Origin: Erodium maritimum
Lineage: Eukaryota > Streptophyta > Magnoliopsida > Geraniales > Geraniaceae
Direction: 5' to 3'
NCBI GenBank assembly: GCA_963921825.1
Contig: OY997596.1
Span: 129,001 to 193,000, forward strand
Length of the DNA: 64,000 nucleotides
The number at the start of each line of letters is the position of its first letter. Position 1 is the first letter of the stretch. Below are positions 33,501-46,025 of the stretch, in pieces. The notes beneath the pieces are model-generated. The model searched no databases. It saw nothing but the letters and a program-made list of their open reading frames with translations, and was not told the origin of the DNA. The translations under genes were made by a program, and so were the position numbers.

Positions 33501-36500
33501 GTCCTTTGTGTGGGCAGCAGGGCCACCTAGCCCGAGACTGTCCGAGAGGCAGTGGACCTGCAGAGCGACAGACTGATTATCCACAGAGGGTTGGAGATAG
33601 AACACGAGTTTATGAGAGGGCATGCTACCGGTGTGGTCGGCAGGGGCACCTTGTCTATGCTTGCCCAGACCGAGCTGGAGGAGCGCCCGCGCCGAGGCCT
33701 CAGCAGGCTCAGGCTCGTCAGGCACCTCCTGGCCGACCACGTCAGAAACAGCCTCAGAGAGCTCCGCGTCAGGCGGCGGGAGCAGTAGTTCAGAGACATC
33801 AGCCGAGGGCTGGACAATAGGTGGCGCTTCCATCACCACCGAGAGGAGGACCACCAGCACGGCATGACCGAGTCTATGCAGTTACTGATGCCATAGTTGA
33901 TGGACCGTACGCCGGCCATGAGGCCACTCAGGGTACGTGTTTATTGTATAATTCGTGGGCATCTTTTCTATTTGACACGGGAGCTTCCCATTCATTTATA
34001 TCTGCTTCCTTTGCTATTTCTTTGGGTTTGCGGGTGGAGACGTTGAGTCGACCCCTTTGTTTGGATACCCCAGTTACGGGAGAGTTAGTGTTGGGGACCG
34101 TTTGTTGGGATTGCGCGATTAGGGTTGCGGATTGCCCCTTTATTGGTGACCTACTCGTCCTAGATATGACGGCGTTTGATGTGATTTTGGGCATGGACTG
34201 GCTCGCGAGATATCGAGCGACGATCGATTGCTATCGACGTCAGGTGACAGTGAGGTCAGGCGACCGAGTCATTACTTGTGTTTTGGGTAGCAAGAGCGGA
34301 GTCCTTCTGTCCACCTTGAGTACGGGAGTTGAGACAGAGATTGTGCAGGGTAGCAGAGACCTACCGAGAGTAGTGCGTGAGTTCATGGATGTATTCCCGG
34401 AAGAGCTATCAGGTTTACCGCAAGCGCGCGAGATAGAGTTCCGGATCGACTTGATCCCAGGTACAGCGCCGATCTCGATGACACCATATCGGTTTGCACC
34501 AGCTGAGTTAGTCGAGTTGAAGCGACAACTCGAAGAGCTGCAGGAGAAGGGTTTCATCCGCCCTAGTGTTTCTCCGTGGGGAGCACCCGCCCTCTTCGTG
34601 AATAAGAAGGGTGGCGCATCGATTACCGGAAGCTAAACCGGGTTACGGTGAAGAACTGCTATCCGATGCCGAGGATCGATGATCTGTTCGACCAACTGAG
34701 AGGAGCGACATTTTTCTCCAAGATTGATCTGAGATCAGGCTACTACCAGTTGAGAGTCTGAAAGGAGGATGTGGAGAAGACCGCCTTCCGGACACAGTAC
34801 GGACACTTTGAGTTTCTAGTGATGCCGTTCAGATTGACGAATGCGCCATCAGCCTTCATGGATTTGATGAACGGCATTTTCAAACCGTACCTGGACCAGT
34901 TTGTCGTAGTTTTCGATCTTGATTTACTCGCCTAGTGAAGAGGCACATGAGGAGCACTTGAGGATAGTCTTGACTATGTTACGTACTCACCAGCTGTACG
35001 GGAACTTGGAGAAGTGCGAGTTCTGGCTCGCAGAGGTGAAATTCCTCGGACATGTTGTGTCTCGAGATGGTATTCTAGTCGACCCAGCGAAGGTCGATGC
35101 AGTTTCAAAGTGGGAAAGGCCCAAGAATGTGTTTGAGATTCGTAGCTTTCTGGGATTGGCATGGTATTATCGACGCTTTGTTCAGGACTTCTCGCGTCTA
35201 GCAGCGCCTATGACAACACTGACCCGCAAGGGGGTAGAGTTTCTATGGACAAATGAGTGTGAGCACTCCTTTATCGAGCTAAAGGGTCGATTGACTACCG
35301 CTCCAGTGTTGATTGTCCCGGAGCGAGGAGTACGTTATGATGTGTACTGTGACGCCTCAGGCGAGGGACTGGGTTGTGTGTTGATGCAGTCCTGAAAGGT
35401 AGTTGCTTATGGCTCGAGGCAGTTGAAGGTACATGAGCGCAACTACCCGACCCATGATCTAGAGCTGGTAGCAGTGGTATTTGTCCTGAAGAGCTGGAGA
35501 CACTATCTGTACGGTGAGCGTTTCAGGGTGTTCTCGGATCACAAGAGCCTCAAGTATATTTTTTCCCAGCGCGACCTGAACATGCACCAAAGGCGATGGA
35601 TGGAGTTACTTGAGGAGTACGACTTCGAGCTGCTCTATCATCCGGGCGAGGCGAATGTCGTCGTCGATGCCCTAAGCAGGAAGTCGACTCATTGTGTTGC
35701 CAGCATGGCTGTCCGAGAGTGGGACATGCTGGAGGAGCTGAGCTCATTCAGACTTGAGTTAGAGGAGGTCACGGATGGTATGGCCTTGTGTGCATTAGTG
35801 GCCTAGCCCACTTTGGTTGCTCGAATGTTGGAGGCACAGACCGAGGATGCCGAGACGGTAGGGATTCGTCAGAGACTGGCCGACGGTGTTGAGATCGAGG
35901 GTTGGGAGTTGAGTGCTGATCAGGGTGTCCGTTATAGAGGACGGTTGTTTGTAACACGGGGTTGTAGGGACACTGTGTTGAGAGAGTGTCATCACTCCCG
36001 TCTTGCTGTGCACCCTGGTGGCACCAAGATGTATAAAGACATCCGACGACAGTTCTGGTGGAGCGGGATGCGTAGAGCAGTTGCCGATTTTGTATCGAGT
36101 TGTCTCACCTGTCAGCAAGTGAAGGCCGAGCATCAGCGTCCCGCCGGCTTACTACAACCCTTACCGATCTCCGAGTGGAAGTGGGAGCATGTTACTATGG
36201 ATTTCGTTTTTGGGTTGCCGAGGTCGCCTAAGGGGAACAATGCTATATGGGTTGTGGTTGACCGACTGACCAAGTCGGCACATTTTCTGGCCATGCGGAT
36301 GACCGACACGGTTGATGTGTTGAGCCGGTTATACGTTAGAGAGATTATTCGCCTTCATGGAGTGCCAGTATCAGTTGTATCTGATAGAGATCCTCGTTTC
36401 ACGTCCAGATTTTGGAAGAGCCTGCAGAAGGCATTGGGGACTGACGTACTGCTTAGCACGACTTATCATCCACAAACAGATGGACAGTCACAGCGTACTA

Positions 36501-37240
36501 TATAGATTTTGGAGGATATGCTTCGGGCTTGTGTACTAGACTTTCGGGGATCATGGGAGGATCACCTACCTTTAGCAGAGTTTGCTTACAACAACAGTTA
36601 TCAGTCCAGCATTGGGATGGCACTATTTGAGGTTTTGTACGGCAGACCATGTAGGTCGCCAGTGTGTTAGGCTGAGGTACGGGATCAGAGCTTACTTGGA
36701 CCAGATATGGTCAGAGAGACGACTGAGAAGGTCGCAGTGATTAGGGAGCAGTTGAAGACCGCACAAAGCCGTCAGAAGAGCTATGCAGACAGACGTCGCA
36801 GACCGCTTGAGTTCTCGGTCGGAGACCATGTATTTATGAGGGTGAGCCCGAAGAAGGGCCTATTGCGGTTCAACCGCGGAGGAGGAAAGTTGTCCCCGAG
36901 ATTCATCGGACCCTTTGAGATCTTGGACAGAGTTGGAGCAGTGGCTTACCGCCTAGCATTGCCACCGCAGCTTGGGAACGTGCATAATGTTTTCCACCTT
37001 TCCCAACTGCGGAAGTACACCGCAGATCCCTCTCATGTTATCGAGTGGACAGACATTGAGGTAGCCGATGACGTTTCCTATGAGGAGCAGCCTATCAGGA
37101 TTGTGGATACGGGAGAGAAGGTCTTGCGGAAGACGACTATCCCTTTGGTACGAGTACAGTGGAGGCACCAGGGAGTTGAGTCGACCTGGGAGCGCGAGGA
37201 CGAGATCCGGGAGAAGTATCCCCACCTGTTCAACGCTTGA
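30526..37240 (+). pseudogene. Gag-pol of element B, degenerate, RT catalytic motif deleted
   Basis: Gag starts at ATG 30526. After removing solo LTR D the frame runs 80 codons to a TAG at 32726-32728, the same site as in element A. The gag core (RQRGLSVSEYAVRFTSLARF) and two CCHC knuckles (CPLCGQQGHLARDC, CYRCGRQGHLVYAC) follow, with stops at 33401 and 33818. Protease has [13 protein letters not shown] suffers a deletion of about 13 nt near 34614, a TGA near 34759, and an 8-nt deletion near 34910 that removes the FVDD catalytic motif seen in element A. RNase H, the integrase zinc and core domains (CLTCQQVK, TMDFVFGLPRS, SDRDPRFTSRF) and the chromodomain-like tail (STWEREDEIREKYPHLF) are readable, but stops lie at 35393, 35804, 36503 and 36668. 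The element is inactive. Confidence 0.92.
30737..32691. mobile_element. Solo LTR D, 1.96 kb, in gag of element B
   Basis: Begins TGACGCCCTGCGGG and ends CACCCGCATCA, flanked by perfect GGTCC duplications (30732-30736 and 32692-32696). No internal domain or second LTR is present. The inverse reading starts TGATGCGGGTGCATTTTAA. A long GC-rich block (32000-32350) contains repeated 'gacacgtgtc' and 'ggcggctgg' phrases. The family is not recognised with certainty; length and terminal style recall Athila/Tat-group gypsy LTRs. The frames at 31844-32518 are shadows in this LTR. Confidence 0.82.
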
Positions 37241-37278
37241 GGTACGTCTGTTTTAAATTTCGAGGACGAAATTCTTTT

Positions 37279-37287
37279 AAGGGGGTA
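37279..37287 (+). other. Polypurine tract of element B
   Basis: AAGGGGGTA, three nt before the 3' LTR start at 37291, preceded by the TTTCGAGGACGAAATT motif also found in element A. Confidence 0.88.
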
Positions 37288-37290
37288 GAC

Positions 37291-40200
37291 TGTAAAACCA
37301 ACTTCGTTGTTAAAAAGGGTTTTATTTTGCGAACTGAAACGTGGGGGTGTGTTCTTGCAAACAAGTAAATTGGAAAAGAATTTAAAAAAAAAAGAAGAAG
37401 GGGGAATCAGCAGTTTTTGGCCGAGCTCAGGTTTGGGCCGGCTCGGGCCCATTCGCGTCACGCACGGCCCAATTACGCGAGCCCAACCCGCGAGCTCGCA
37501 CGGTCCGGCTATAAAAGGGGGATGAACCCTAATCGTAGTACTGTTCACCTCGCCCATTCGTCTTCCTCTCTGCGAAACCAGAGCGAGCTCCTCGCCGCTC
37601 GTCATCTTTCTCCAATCACCGGCCTCCTCTCGCTTCATCATCCTTGCCAACCTCTCCCCCCACCTTCACCTTGCCTTGCCTCGTCTCCTGTTCCGATTCT
37701 CGTCGCCTCAGAGCCCAAATCCGAGCCTCCCGTGAGAGGACCAAAGAGACGCTGGAGCTCTCAGCTCGGTTCGTCGTCCTGGAGCTCGAATCGAGCGTTC
37801 CTCCACTCCTTCCTCACCTCCTGCTTCGTTACCAAGCACCAGAAACCCCAAGAACCTAGAAGCACCTTCCACCCGTCTTCTCCCTCTTCGATTCAAGACC
37901 ACCGCCGGCGATTTCAAGAGCCACCGTGCCAGATTCAGGGGGATTCAGCAACGACTCGGAGCTAGACTTCGCCCGAGAGCTTGGACTTCGCCCGAGAAGA
38001 CGAAGACCACTCCGATACCCGTGTGAAGAACGGAGGAGAGACTGATCGAATTTACAGCAGAGTGTTATTAGAGGAAGACCACGAGATAGGGAAAGTCCTA
38101 ACTCCTCGAGTATTTCAATACTAGTATGCCTATTAGGTTAATAAAATCGGAAGGGTCCTAGACTTGCATATAGGACGCGAATAACTAGAATAAGTGTCTT
38201 TCATTTACTAATAAACGGACGTGTCTAGTAAGCATGCTTAGGATGTGAATCACTAGTGTAACTTGCTTTCGATACTTGGGAATTGATTTACTGGTAGAGA
38301 GGCCATGATGAGCCCTCAGATTAGTTGTTGTGTTAGGTTCACATGCTTGGTTGCCTAATTTGGATAAGTTAAGAGTCTAATGCAACTAGATAATTCGATT
38401 GACCAAATATGAATGATTGACTGCTTATTTGTGTATTTCATTGAACGCTTGAATGCTTGACTGCTTATTTGTGTATTTGATTGAACGCTTGAATGCTTGA
38501 ATGACTGAATGATTGAATGGGGGATCGAGTATGACCGATTGTGCCAAGCGGTACAATCAGGTGATCGATGGACCGATGGGTCGTGGTTGGTAAGTAACTG
38601 GTAAGTGTAAGATTATGATTGATTCGTGTGGTGTGTTGTGATGGAATTGTGATTCGTTAAGCGTTGGTTGCTTTTGGATTGTTTGAGTGTGTTACCCACG
38701 TGTGAGTCCTTAAGCTAGGTTCTATATCGGTATGGCACCCACGCTTCGGGTGGGGTAATGTATGTAAGGTACCCACACCAAAGGGAATGTTGGTGTGGGG
38801 TAGTACCTAAGCCGATAACTTGGTATCCGATATGGTACCGACACCGAAGGAAGTGCCGGTGTGGGGTAGTATCATAGTCGGTATCCGGTGAGGTACCTAC
38901 ACCGAAGGAAGTGTCGGTGTGGGGTAGTATCATAGCCGGTGGATTGACCTTGCGAGACATTGATTATTGGACCCTACAGAGCATTGATTATTGAGCCTGC
39001 GGGCAATGGTTATGGACCCTGCAGGGCATTGGATATAGGATCCTGCGGGGCAATTGGACGGTTTACCCTGCGGGAATGGTTACTTGTTATTTCACCCGAG
39101 TGTATGCGTCCTGCGGGAGCAATACCTTGGTTCCCTATGACATATGGTCCTTTGGAGACGTTTCCGAGAATCCCGACAATAAGCGCCCTCAGGGGTTGTT
39201 ACCGGTAGTCCGACGTTATGCGTCTCCTCTAGACAGAGGGAAAATCCGACATGACACAACGAGTATTGTGGATTGGAGGGTGGCGACTCATGTCCCACGA
39301 CATTAATTTGAACACCCTATCCTTTATTGATTCTTTTGTTGGGTCTCGAGGTAGGGTTGGAGATGAACCAACTCGCAGCGGAAAATCAATACAAACCAAG
39401 AGACGATTAAAACCATGAAACAACTAACAAAGAATGGATTCACAAGAGAAAAATTCAGCACTATCTCTTACCAAAACAAGAACACCGGTTAACGAATGAT
39501 TGGCTTGAGTCTCCAAGACGCCTACGTATCCACATGGGAATCAAAGCCACGTAGTTCTTCTCTTTGAGGACTCAAGAACACAAAAATGGAGGTGGAAACT
39601 AGCCAAACCCGAAATGGCCATGGAAGAGGGAGAGAAAATGTGTTTCCTATTCTTGTCTTGTGTTTGTTATGTTGAAAAAAGATGACTTAAACATAACAAA
39701 ACCCATACTTGTCCAACTAAAGGCATGGGACAAGTATGGTGTCAAGTAAGGTGTAAATAGGACAAAGTATGGCAAGACAAGATTGGGTTAGGTGGTGAAT
39801 CACCAACACCTTAATCCTTGTCTTGCTTACTTAGTACTAATTAATCAAGACTTGATTAATTAGTTCCATGGGCCTTGGTTGCATGGGCCTTTCATGGGCC
39901 TTAATCCTAAATGTCCAAATGTATATATCATCGTTAGCAATAAAATTAAAGCGGCTTTATATTACTTATGTGTTGGAGTAATATATCAATGTGTGCTCTG
40001 ATCTATGCCCACCATGCGAATAGAACCATAGATCGAGATAGATCACACTCGATGGGTCCCTAGTCAACAAAGCTTCACTAGAAGCGACTAGTATGAAAGA
40101 TGGCTCTTTATGGCTTACGTTCTGTTAGTCATTGGAATGGGATTCCGGAGTCTGATCATAGATATCATGTGGGACATGATATTGGACGACCCGCCCTGAA

Positions 40201-42937
40201 TATGTGCCATAGATTAAGTCATGAACATATTCAGTGTTGTAGCTTGTCATGTATCCTTAGACCTAGGAGTCTTTGTGATCGCTATGTAGTCAACAACTGA
40301 GTTTGACCTGAGCCTAACGTTGTCCGTAACAGGGCTTCCATAACGGCCAGGATTGGCTTGGGGACGGGCTACATGAGTGACACGAAAGACGGCTAAGGGA
40401 TTTATCCCTCATACTAAGGTATGGGAAAGATATCGGTTCTCGGCCACTTGATCGAGAGTGACTGGAAGAATAGCATGGCCATGCACATGATACTGGGTAT
40501 CATATCTTCATTCATCTCACATATCAAGGAACGGTGATTGAGAATAATAAGGATGACGGCTCTATGCCTTATCTCAATCAGGATATCGGAGATAAAAGGA
40601 TAATGACAGGGACGACGGAAAGGTTAGAATCGACAGGGTCGATTCGTTATGTAGTGTCAGGCAATACTAAAGTCTCGTTAGTTGCCACTTAAATAGGATC
40701 AAGTAAAATGGGATTTTACGTTGATCTATTGACATGCATAAACCTAAGGGTCACACCGGAGGATGAAACTCATTGACACATTTATGGAGAATGGCCAAAA
40801 GGGAGTTGTCTCGGGACATGACCAAAACTGGGTTTTGGGTCATGTGCCCGTAAGTGAATAGGACTTTACGGATCGAGACAAGGCTTGGAGTCTTGGGATT
40901 GATCGCGTCGGATAATGTTGGACATTTCCGGTATGGAAGGCATGGAGGCGATGAGCGAATCACGGGACCTCGTTGGAAATGGTCACGGGCCATGTTCCAA
41001 GAGGCCCATGAAAGGCCCATGCAACCAAGGCCCATGGAACTAATTAATCAAGTCTTGATTAATTAGTACTAAGTAAGCAAGACAAGGATTAAGGTGTTGG
41101 TGATTCACCACCTAACCCAATCTTGTCTTGCCATACTTTGTCCTATTTACACCTTACTTGACACCATACTTGTCCCATGCCTTTAGTTGGACAAGTATGA
41201 GTTTTGTTATGTTTAAGTCATCTTTTTTCAACATAACAAACACAAGACAAGAATAGGAAACACATTTTCTCTCCCTCTTCCATGGCCATTTCGGGTTTGG
41301 CTAGTTTCCTCCTTCATTTTTGTGTTCTTGAGTCCTCAAAGAGAAGAACTACGTGGCTTTGATTCCCATGTGGATACGTAGGCGTCTTGGAGACTCAAGC
41401 CAATCATTCGTTAATCGGTGTTCTTGTTTTGGTAAGAACTAGTGCTGAATTTTTCTCTTGTTAATCCATTCTTTGTTAGTTGTTTCATGGTTTTAATTGT
41501 CTCTTGGTTTTCATTGATTTTCCGCTGCGAGTTGGTTCATCTCCAACCCTACCTCGAGACCCAACAGTTTATGCATGTCAATAGATCAACGTAAAATCCC
41601 ATTTTACTTGATCCTATTTAAGTGGCAACTAACGAGACTTTAGTATTGCCTGACACTACATAACGAATCGACCCTGTCGATTCTAACCTTTCCGTCGTCC
41701 CTGTCATTATCCTTTTATCTCCGATATCATGATTGAGATAAGGCATAGAGTCGTCATCCTTATTATTCTCAATCACCGTTACTTGATATGTGAGATGACT
41801 GAAGATATGATACCCAGTATCATGTGCATGGCCATGCTATTCTTCCAGTCACTCTCGATCAAGTGGCCGAGAACCGATATCTTTCCCATACCTTAGTATG
41901 AGGGATAAATCCCTTAGCCGTCTTTCGTGTCACTCATGTAGCCCGTCCCCAAGCCAATCCTGGCCGTTATGGAAGCCCTGTTACGGACAACGTTAGGCTC
42001 AGGTCAAACTCAGTTGTTGACTACATAGCGATCACAAAGACTCCTTGGTCTAAGGATACATGACAAGCTACAACACTGAATATGTTCATGACTTAATCTA
42101 TGGCACATATTCAGGGCGGGTCGTCCAATATCATGTCCCACATGATATCTATGATCAGACTTCGGAATCTCATTCCAATGACAAACAGAACGTAAGCCAT
42201 AAAGAGCCATCTTTCATACTAGTCGCTTCTAGTGAAGCTTTGTTGACTAGGGACCCATCCAGTGTGATCTATCTCGATCTATGGTTCTATTCGCATGGTG
42301 GGCATAGATCAGAGCACACATCGATATATTACTCCAACACATAAGTAATATAAAACCGCTTTAATTTTATTGCTAACGATGATATATACATTTGGACATT
42401 TAGGATTGAACTACGGGCACTAAGACTAACATCTTTAAGAAATGCATTTATAACGTTATTTTCTTATGATTATTGTTGACTCTTCGTGATTGCTAAACAC
42501 TCGTATTACTCCTGCTTTTCAACGTATTCGCAATTATTTGTATTTGAGATCCGAACTAAAACTGTGAAGGTATTTTTGTTAAACTAAAAGGGTGACCTGG
42601 TTATGCATTTTCCCTACTGAGCGTAAGCTCACCCCTATCTGTTTATGACTGTTTTACATGTTTACGTGATGACTAGTGGACTCGAGGCTCGGGAGCTTCT
42701 AGGGTCCGGGTGCCTAGAGACGTTGGTCTTTATTTTGTAGTCTTGAACTTTTGTTAAAGAACTATTATGACTTTTGTTAACCCTTTTGTTGGAGGATGAC
42801 TTTATAAGTGGTGATTTGGAGACTTTTTACTGTATTAAAGCCGAATACTTATTTGGTTTTATTTCTTTTATTATTATAATTGCTTTCTCTTAAGTTACGT
42901 CTCGAGTCCGGTCAAGAACCGGATTTGGGGCGTGACA
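37291..42937 (+). repeat. 3' LTR of element B, split by LTR E
   Basis: Two parts, 37291-39336 and 42437-42937, together about 2.55 kb and collinear with the 5' LTR (2540 bp) with only scattered differences. The interruption at 39337-42431 adds a TCTTT duplication. Close identity of the two LTRs indicates fairly recent insertion compared with the LINE debris outside. Confidence 0.92.
39337..42431 (-). mobile_element. Rearranged palindromic LTR E
   Basis: Outer ends TGTTGGGTCTCGAGG and GACTAACA are flanked by TCTTT duplications (39332-39336 and 42432-42436). Segment X (39337-39900) is the inverse of 41003-41571, and segment Y (39903-40744) is the inverse of 41572-42406, with a unique stretch (40745-41002). 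The order is X-Y-Z-X'-Y', not a simple hairpin X-Y-Z-Y'-X'. Read another way, a minus-strand LTR (start TGTTAGTCTTAG near 42431) has its middle replaced by a nearly complete plus-strand copy of the same LTR (39901-41571, lacking about 28 bp at its start). No coding domain is present; frames here are shadows. Confidence 0.82.
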
Positions 42938-42942
42938 GTTAG

Positions 42943-43087
42943 AGTCACGAGGACTGTTATCATTCCAACTCTACGTATCGAATAATTCCGACTACGTCAC
43001 TGAGTACCAAAACTTAGACTCCCTAACTCTACCCACCTAATTGACGTGCGGTCCGAGGTTTTGAAAACAAGTTCAAAATGAAACCAG
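42943..43087 (-). other. Leader of element A, primer-site-proximal part
   Basis: The 145 bp between the right target duplication of element B and the primer site of A. It resumes the leader interrupted at 23185. Confidence 0.8.
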
Positions 43088-43099
43088 GCTCTGATACCA
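43088..43099 (-). other. Primer binding site of element A (initiator tRNA-Met)
   Basis: The minus strand reads TGGTATCAGAGC, a perfect 12-nt match to the usual plant tRNA-iMet primer site, 3 nt from the 5' LTR end at 43103. Confidence 0.93.
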
Positions 43100-43102
43100 A
43101 AT

Positions 43103-46020
43103 TGTCACGCCCCAAATCCGGTTTTGACCGGACTCGAGACTTGACTAAAGATTTACAGTAAAACAAGAAGAATAAAAGTAAATAAAGTTCCAAATGATAT
43201 AAAGCCTTCAAAATGTAAAGAGTCACAGCTCAGTCAGTAAAGCACAAATTCCAACATAAAAAGGAGTACACGTCTCTAAAACTAGCTAAACCCTCAACAG
43301 CTCTCAAGCTTCGAGAGTCCGGCTAGTCCTGCTCCCGCTCAACACCTGAAACACCACAAAGACAGGAGGGGTGAGCTTACGCTCAGTAGGGAAAATGCAT
43401 AACCAAGGCGACCTTTCAGTTTAAATAACAGGATTTCACAAGTTCATTCAAATCTTAATAAGACGAGAAATCAAACAGATGATGAAATACGGAGGCAAAC
43501 CGAAGGTTTAACAATTTCACAGTCAATAATAATCATAGGGAAATTAAGGGAATCAATGTATTTCTTTGATAATCATTAGAAAACAGGGCGTCCAATTAAT
43601 GTCGTGGGACATGAGGTCACCACCCTCCGATCCACAATACTCGTTGTGTCATGTCGGATTTTCCCTCGGTCCAGAGGAGACGCATGACATCACAAAGACG
43701 TTTAACGTCGAGAATACCGGTAACAACCCCTAAGGGCGCTTATCGTCGGGATTCTCGGAAACGTCTCCAAAGTACCATATGTCATAGGGAACCAAGGTAA
43801 TGCTCCCGCGGGACGCATACACTTGGGTGAAATAACAAGAAATCAATCCCCGCAGGGTAAACCATCCAATTGCCCCGCAGGGTCCAGTAACCAATGCCCG
43901 CAGGGTCCAACAATCAATGCCCCGCAGGGTCCATAACCATTACCCGCAGGCTCAATAACCAATGCCCCGTAGGGTCCACAACCATTGCCCGCAAGCTTAA
44001 TAACCAATGTCCCGCAGGGTCCACAACCATTGCCCGCAAGCTTAATAACCAATGCCCCGCAGGGTCCACAACCATTGCCCGCAGACTCAATAACCAAACT
44101 TAGAAATACACACGTTCATCAATACACACTACACGGGATTCATACCCACAATTACACTTACCATCATACTTACCATCCGCACTCCATCGGTCTATCACTC
44201 ACCCGATCATATCCTTTAGCACAACCAATTACACTCAATCATTCATCCAACCATTCAATCATTCAAGCATGCACTCGATCATTCAAGCATGCATTCAATC
44301 TAGTTTCATTAAACTCTTGATTATTCTAATGACTAGCAAACAAAGCATGTAAAGCTAACACAACTAATCCGAGGGCTCATCTCGGCCTCTCTACCAGTAA
44401 ATCAATTCCCAAGTATTGAAAGCGAGCTACATTAGTGACTTCCGTCCTAAGCATGCTTACTAGACACATCCGGTTATTAATAATTGAAGGACATTTATTC
44501 CAGTTATTCGCATCCTATATGCAATTCTAGGACCTTTCCAATTTTATTAACCTAATAGGCATACTAAGCGTTATTTAAATGAGGAGTTAAGACTTTCCCT
44601 ACCTCGTGGTCTTCCCCTAATAACACTCTGTTGTAAAGTTCGATTAGCCTCTCCTCCATTCTTCACACGGGTTCCGGAGTGGTCTTCGTCCTTCTAGCTC
44701 GGTTCCAAGGCCTTCCCTCCTTTCGAGCTCGGTCTCACGGTCTTGGACCTCAATAATACCAAAATTAGTAACCCAACGGAGTGCTCCTCAACCAAAAATA
44801 CAGAACAATCCTCAAATAATGGAAACAAGGTCAAAGAAATGATCTAGGAATCGAAATGGGCTAAAAAGGAAAGGTTTTGGGTCTGAGAATCTGTTCTGTA
44901 AGGCAGCCCGGACCGTGTCATAGGCCGTGCCGGAACCTGGCACGCACCGTATCACAGACCGGCCCGGTAACCAGCACGGACCGTGCGACGCACCGGCCCA
45001 GAGTCTGACACGGACCGTGTGAGGTACCGTGCCGGACTCTCGTCCGTTCCGCGCCGCGCACCGTGCCGGTACCTGGCCCGTTCTGTGCGGCCTACCGTGC
45101 CGGCACATGGCCCGGTCCGGGTCACATTCCGTGCCAGACCTGACCAGAGCCTTCCCCCTTCTTCCCCAGTTCGGATTCCACGAAAATCACTCCACAAACT
45201 CCATTTCCAGCTCCATACAACTCCAAAATAACCATCAAAAGTCTCCAATCATCAACACCCTCAATGGGTTCATCAAAGCTTCAACCAAAAACAATCCAAA
45301 CAACCTAACTTCACTAATTCTTCTCCAATCAACAATCAAAATAGCTAGTTCTTCAACTTCAAGCCAAATACCCACAAAACCCAAATTGAAAAGTGGATGA
45401 AATGGAGAGTTAAGAACATTCATACCTCTAGGAAGTTGAGATGATGAAGATGGAAGGAAAATGGAGGAGAAATGGTCAAGAACAAGCTCCAAAATGCTAG
45501 CTTTCCTCTCTTTCTTCTTCCTCAAGAAATGAAGCTCTCTCTTCTTCTCTCCCTTGATGAATTTCGGCTGCTACAACAAGTAATGAGCTGAGTTGTGTGC
45601 TCATGTTGCTTTAAATGACCTATTGTGTCAATTTACTTAAAAGCCCTTAAGGTCTTATCCCTTAAAAGGTAAGTTGGGAGGGTATAAGGGTCAATTGAAG
45701 TCCCTTTTTCATCCTCCAAGCCAAACATGCCAAGTGTCATGTGGGGTCACTTTCATTTAATTAAATTTCCAGCCTTCCAAGATTATATCGGAAAACAACC
45801 GATAAAAAATCCAAGTTTGACCGAAATTTGACCTAACCAATATTACAGTCAAACTGAAGGAAACGGCCCAACTAAGCTAACCGTGATGACGGCTAAGCTT
45901 TTTGGGACCCGGAAAGGTCCCGAATGACTTCCCGAGTCATCGATTGACTTTTCCGGCCGAAAGTCAAACTTGTCTAGAATTCATCGGTTCGACCGGGATC
46001 GACCGGGGGCGGTTCTTACA
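43103..46020 (-). repeat. 5' LTR of element A, uninterrupted
   Basis: 2918 bp, TGTAAGAACC at 46020 to GGGGCGTGACA at 43103 on the minus strand. It is the intact partner of the split LTR at 7513-17224. It carries the empty site for the MULE (TTCAATCTA at 44294-44302) and the minisatellite at about 43845-44100. Confidence 0.94.
43845..44100. repeat. Minisatellite in 5' LTR of element A
   Basis: Counterpart of 8262-8512: units built from 'ccccgcagggtccacaacc' and 'attgcccgcaggctcaata', about six copies. Unit composition differs from the partner LTR, so it has changed since insertion. Confidence 0.8.
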
Positions 46021-46025
46021 TTCTG

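Larger units (their letters stand above)
23191..42937 (+). mobile_element. Gypsy element B (chromovirus type), 19.7 kb including three nested insertions
   Basis: LTR retrotransposon on the plus strand inserted in the leader of element A, flanked by perfect GTTAG duplications (23186-23190 and 42938-42942). The 5' LTR is 23191-25730, primer site 25734-25745, leader to 30525, gag-pol 30526-37240, polypurine tract 37279-37287 and 3' LTR 37291-42937. Removing the inserts at 26286-29655, 30737-32691 and 39337-42431 leaves about 11.3 kb. LTRs run TGTAAAACC...GGGGCGTGACA. The protein sequence is very close to A, and the downstream 60-70% of the LTR is related to A, but the upstream LTR part is unrelated. 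Coding is broken, including loss of the RT catalytic motif. Confidence 0.94.
7513..46020 (-). mobile_element. Gypsy element A (chromovirus type), 38.5 kb including nested insertions
   Basis: An LTR retrotransposon on the minus strand. The 3' LTR is at 7513-17224 (interrupted by a MULE), pol and gag at 17280-22025, and the leader at 22026-23185 plus 42943-43087. The tRNA-iMet-type primer site is at 43088-43099 and the 5' LTR at 43103-46020. Perfect 5-bp target duplications TTCTG lie at 7508-7512 and 46021-46025. The LTRs run TGTAAGAACC...GGGGCGTGACA. With element B and the MULE removed the element is about 12 kb. Pol order PR-RT-RH-INT and the integrase tail (STWERED...YPHLF) point to a Ty3/gypsy chromovirus, probably the Tekay/Del group. 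The coding region is broken, so it is not autonomous. Confidence 0.93.

Noticed and set aside
39076..42344. Frames in LTR E and neighbouring LTR sequence
   Set aside because: Non-coding LTR sequence present in two inverted copies; no domain, no start context.
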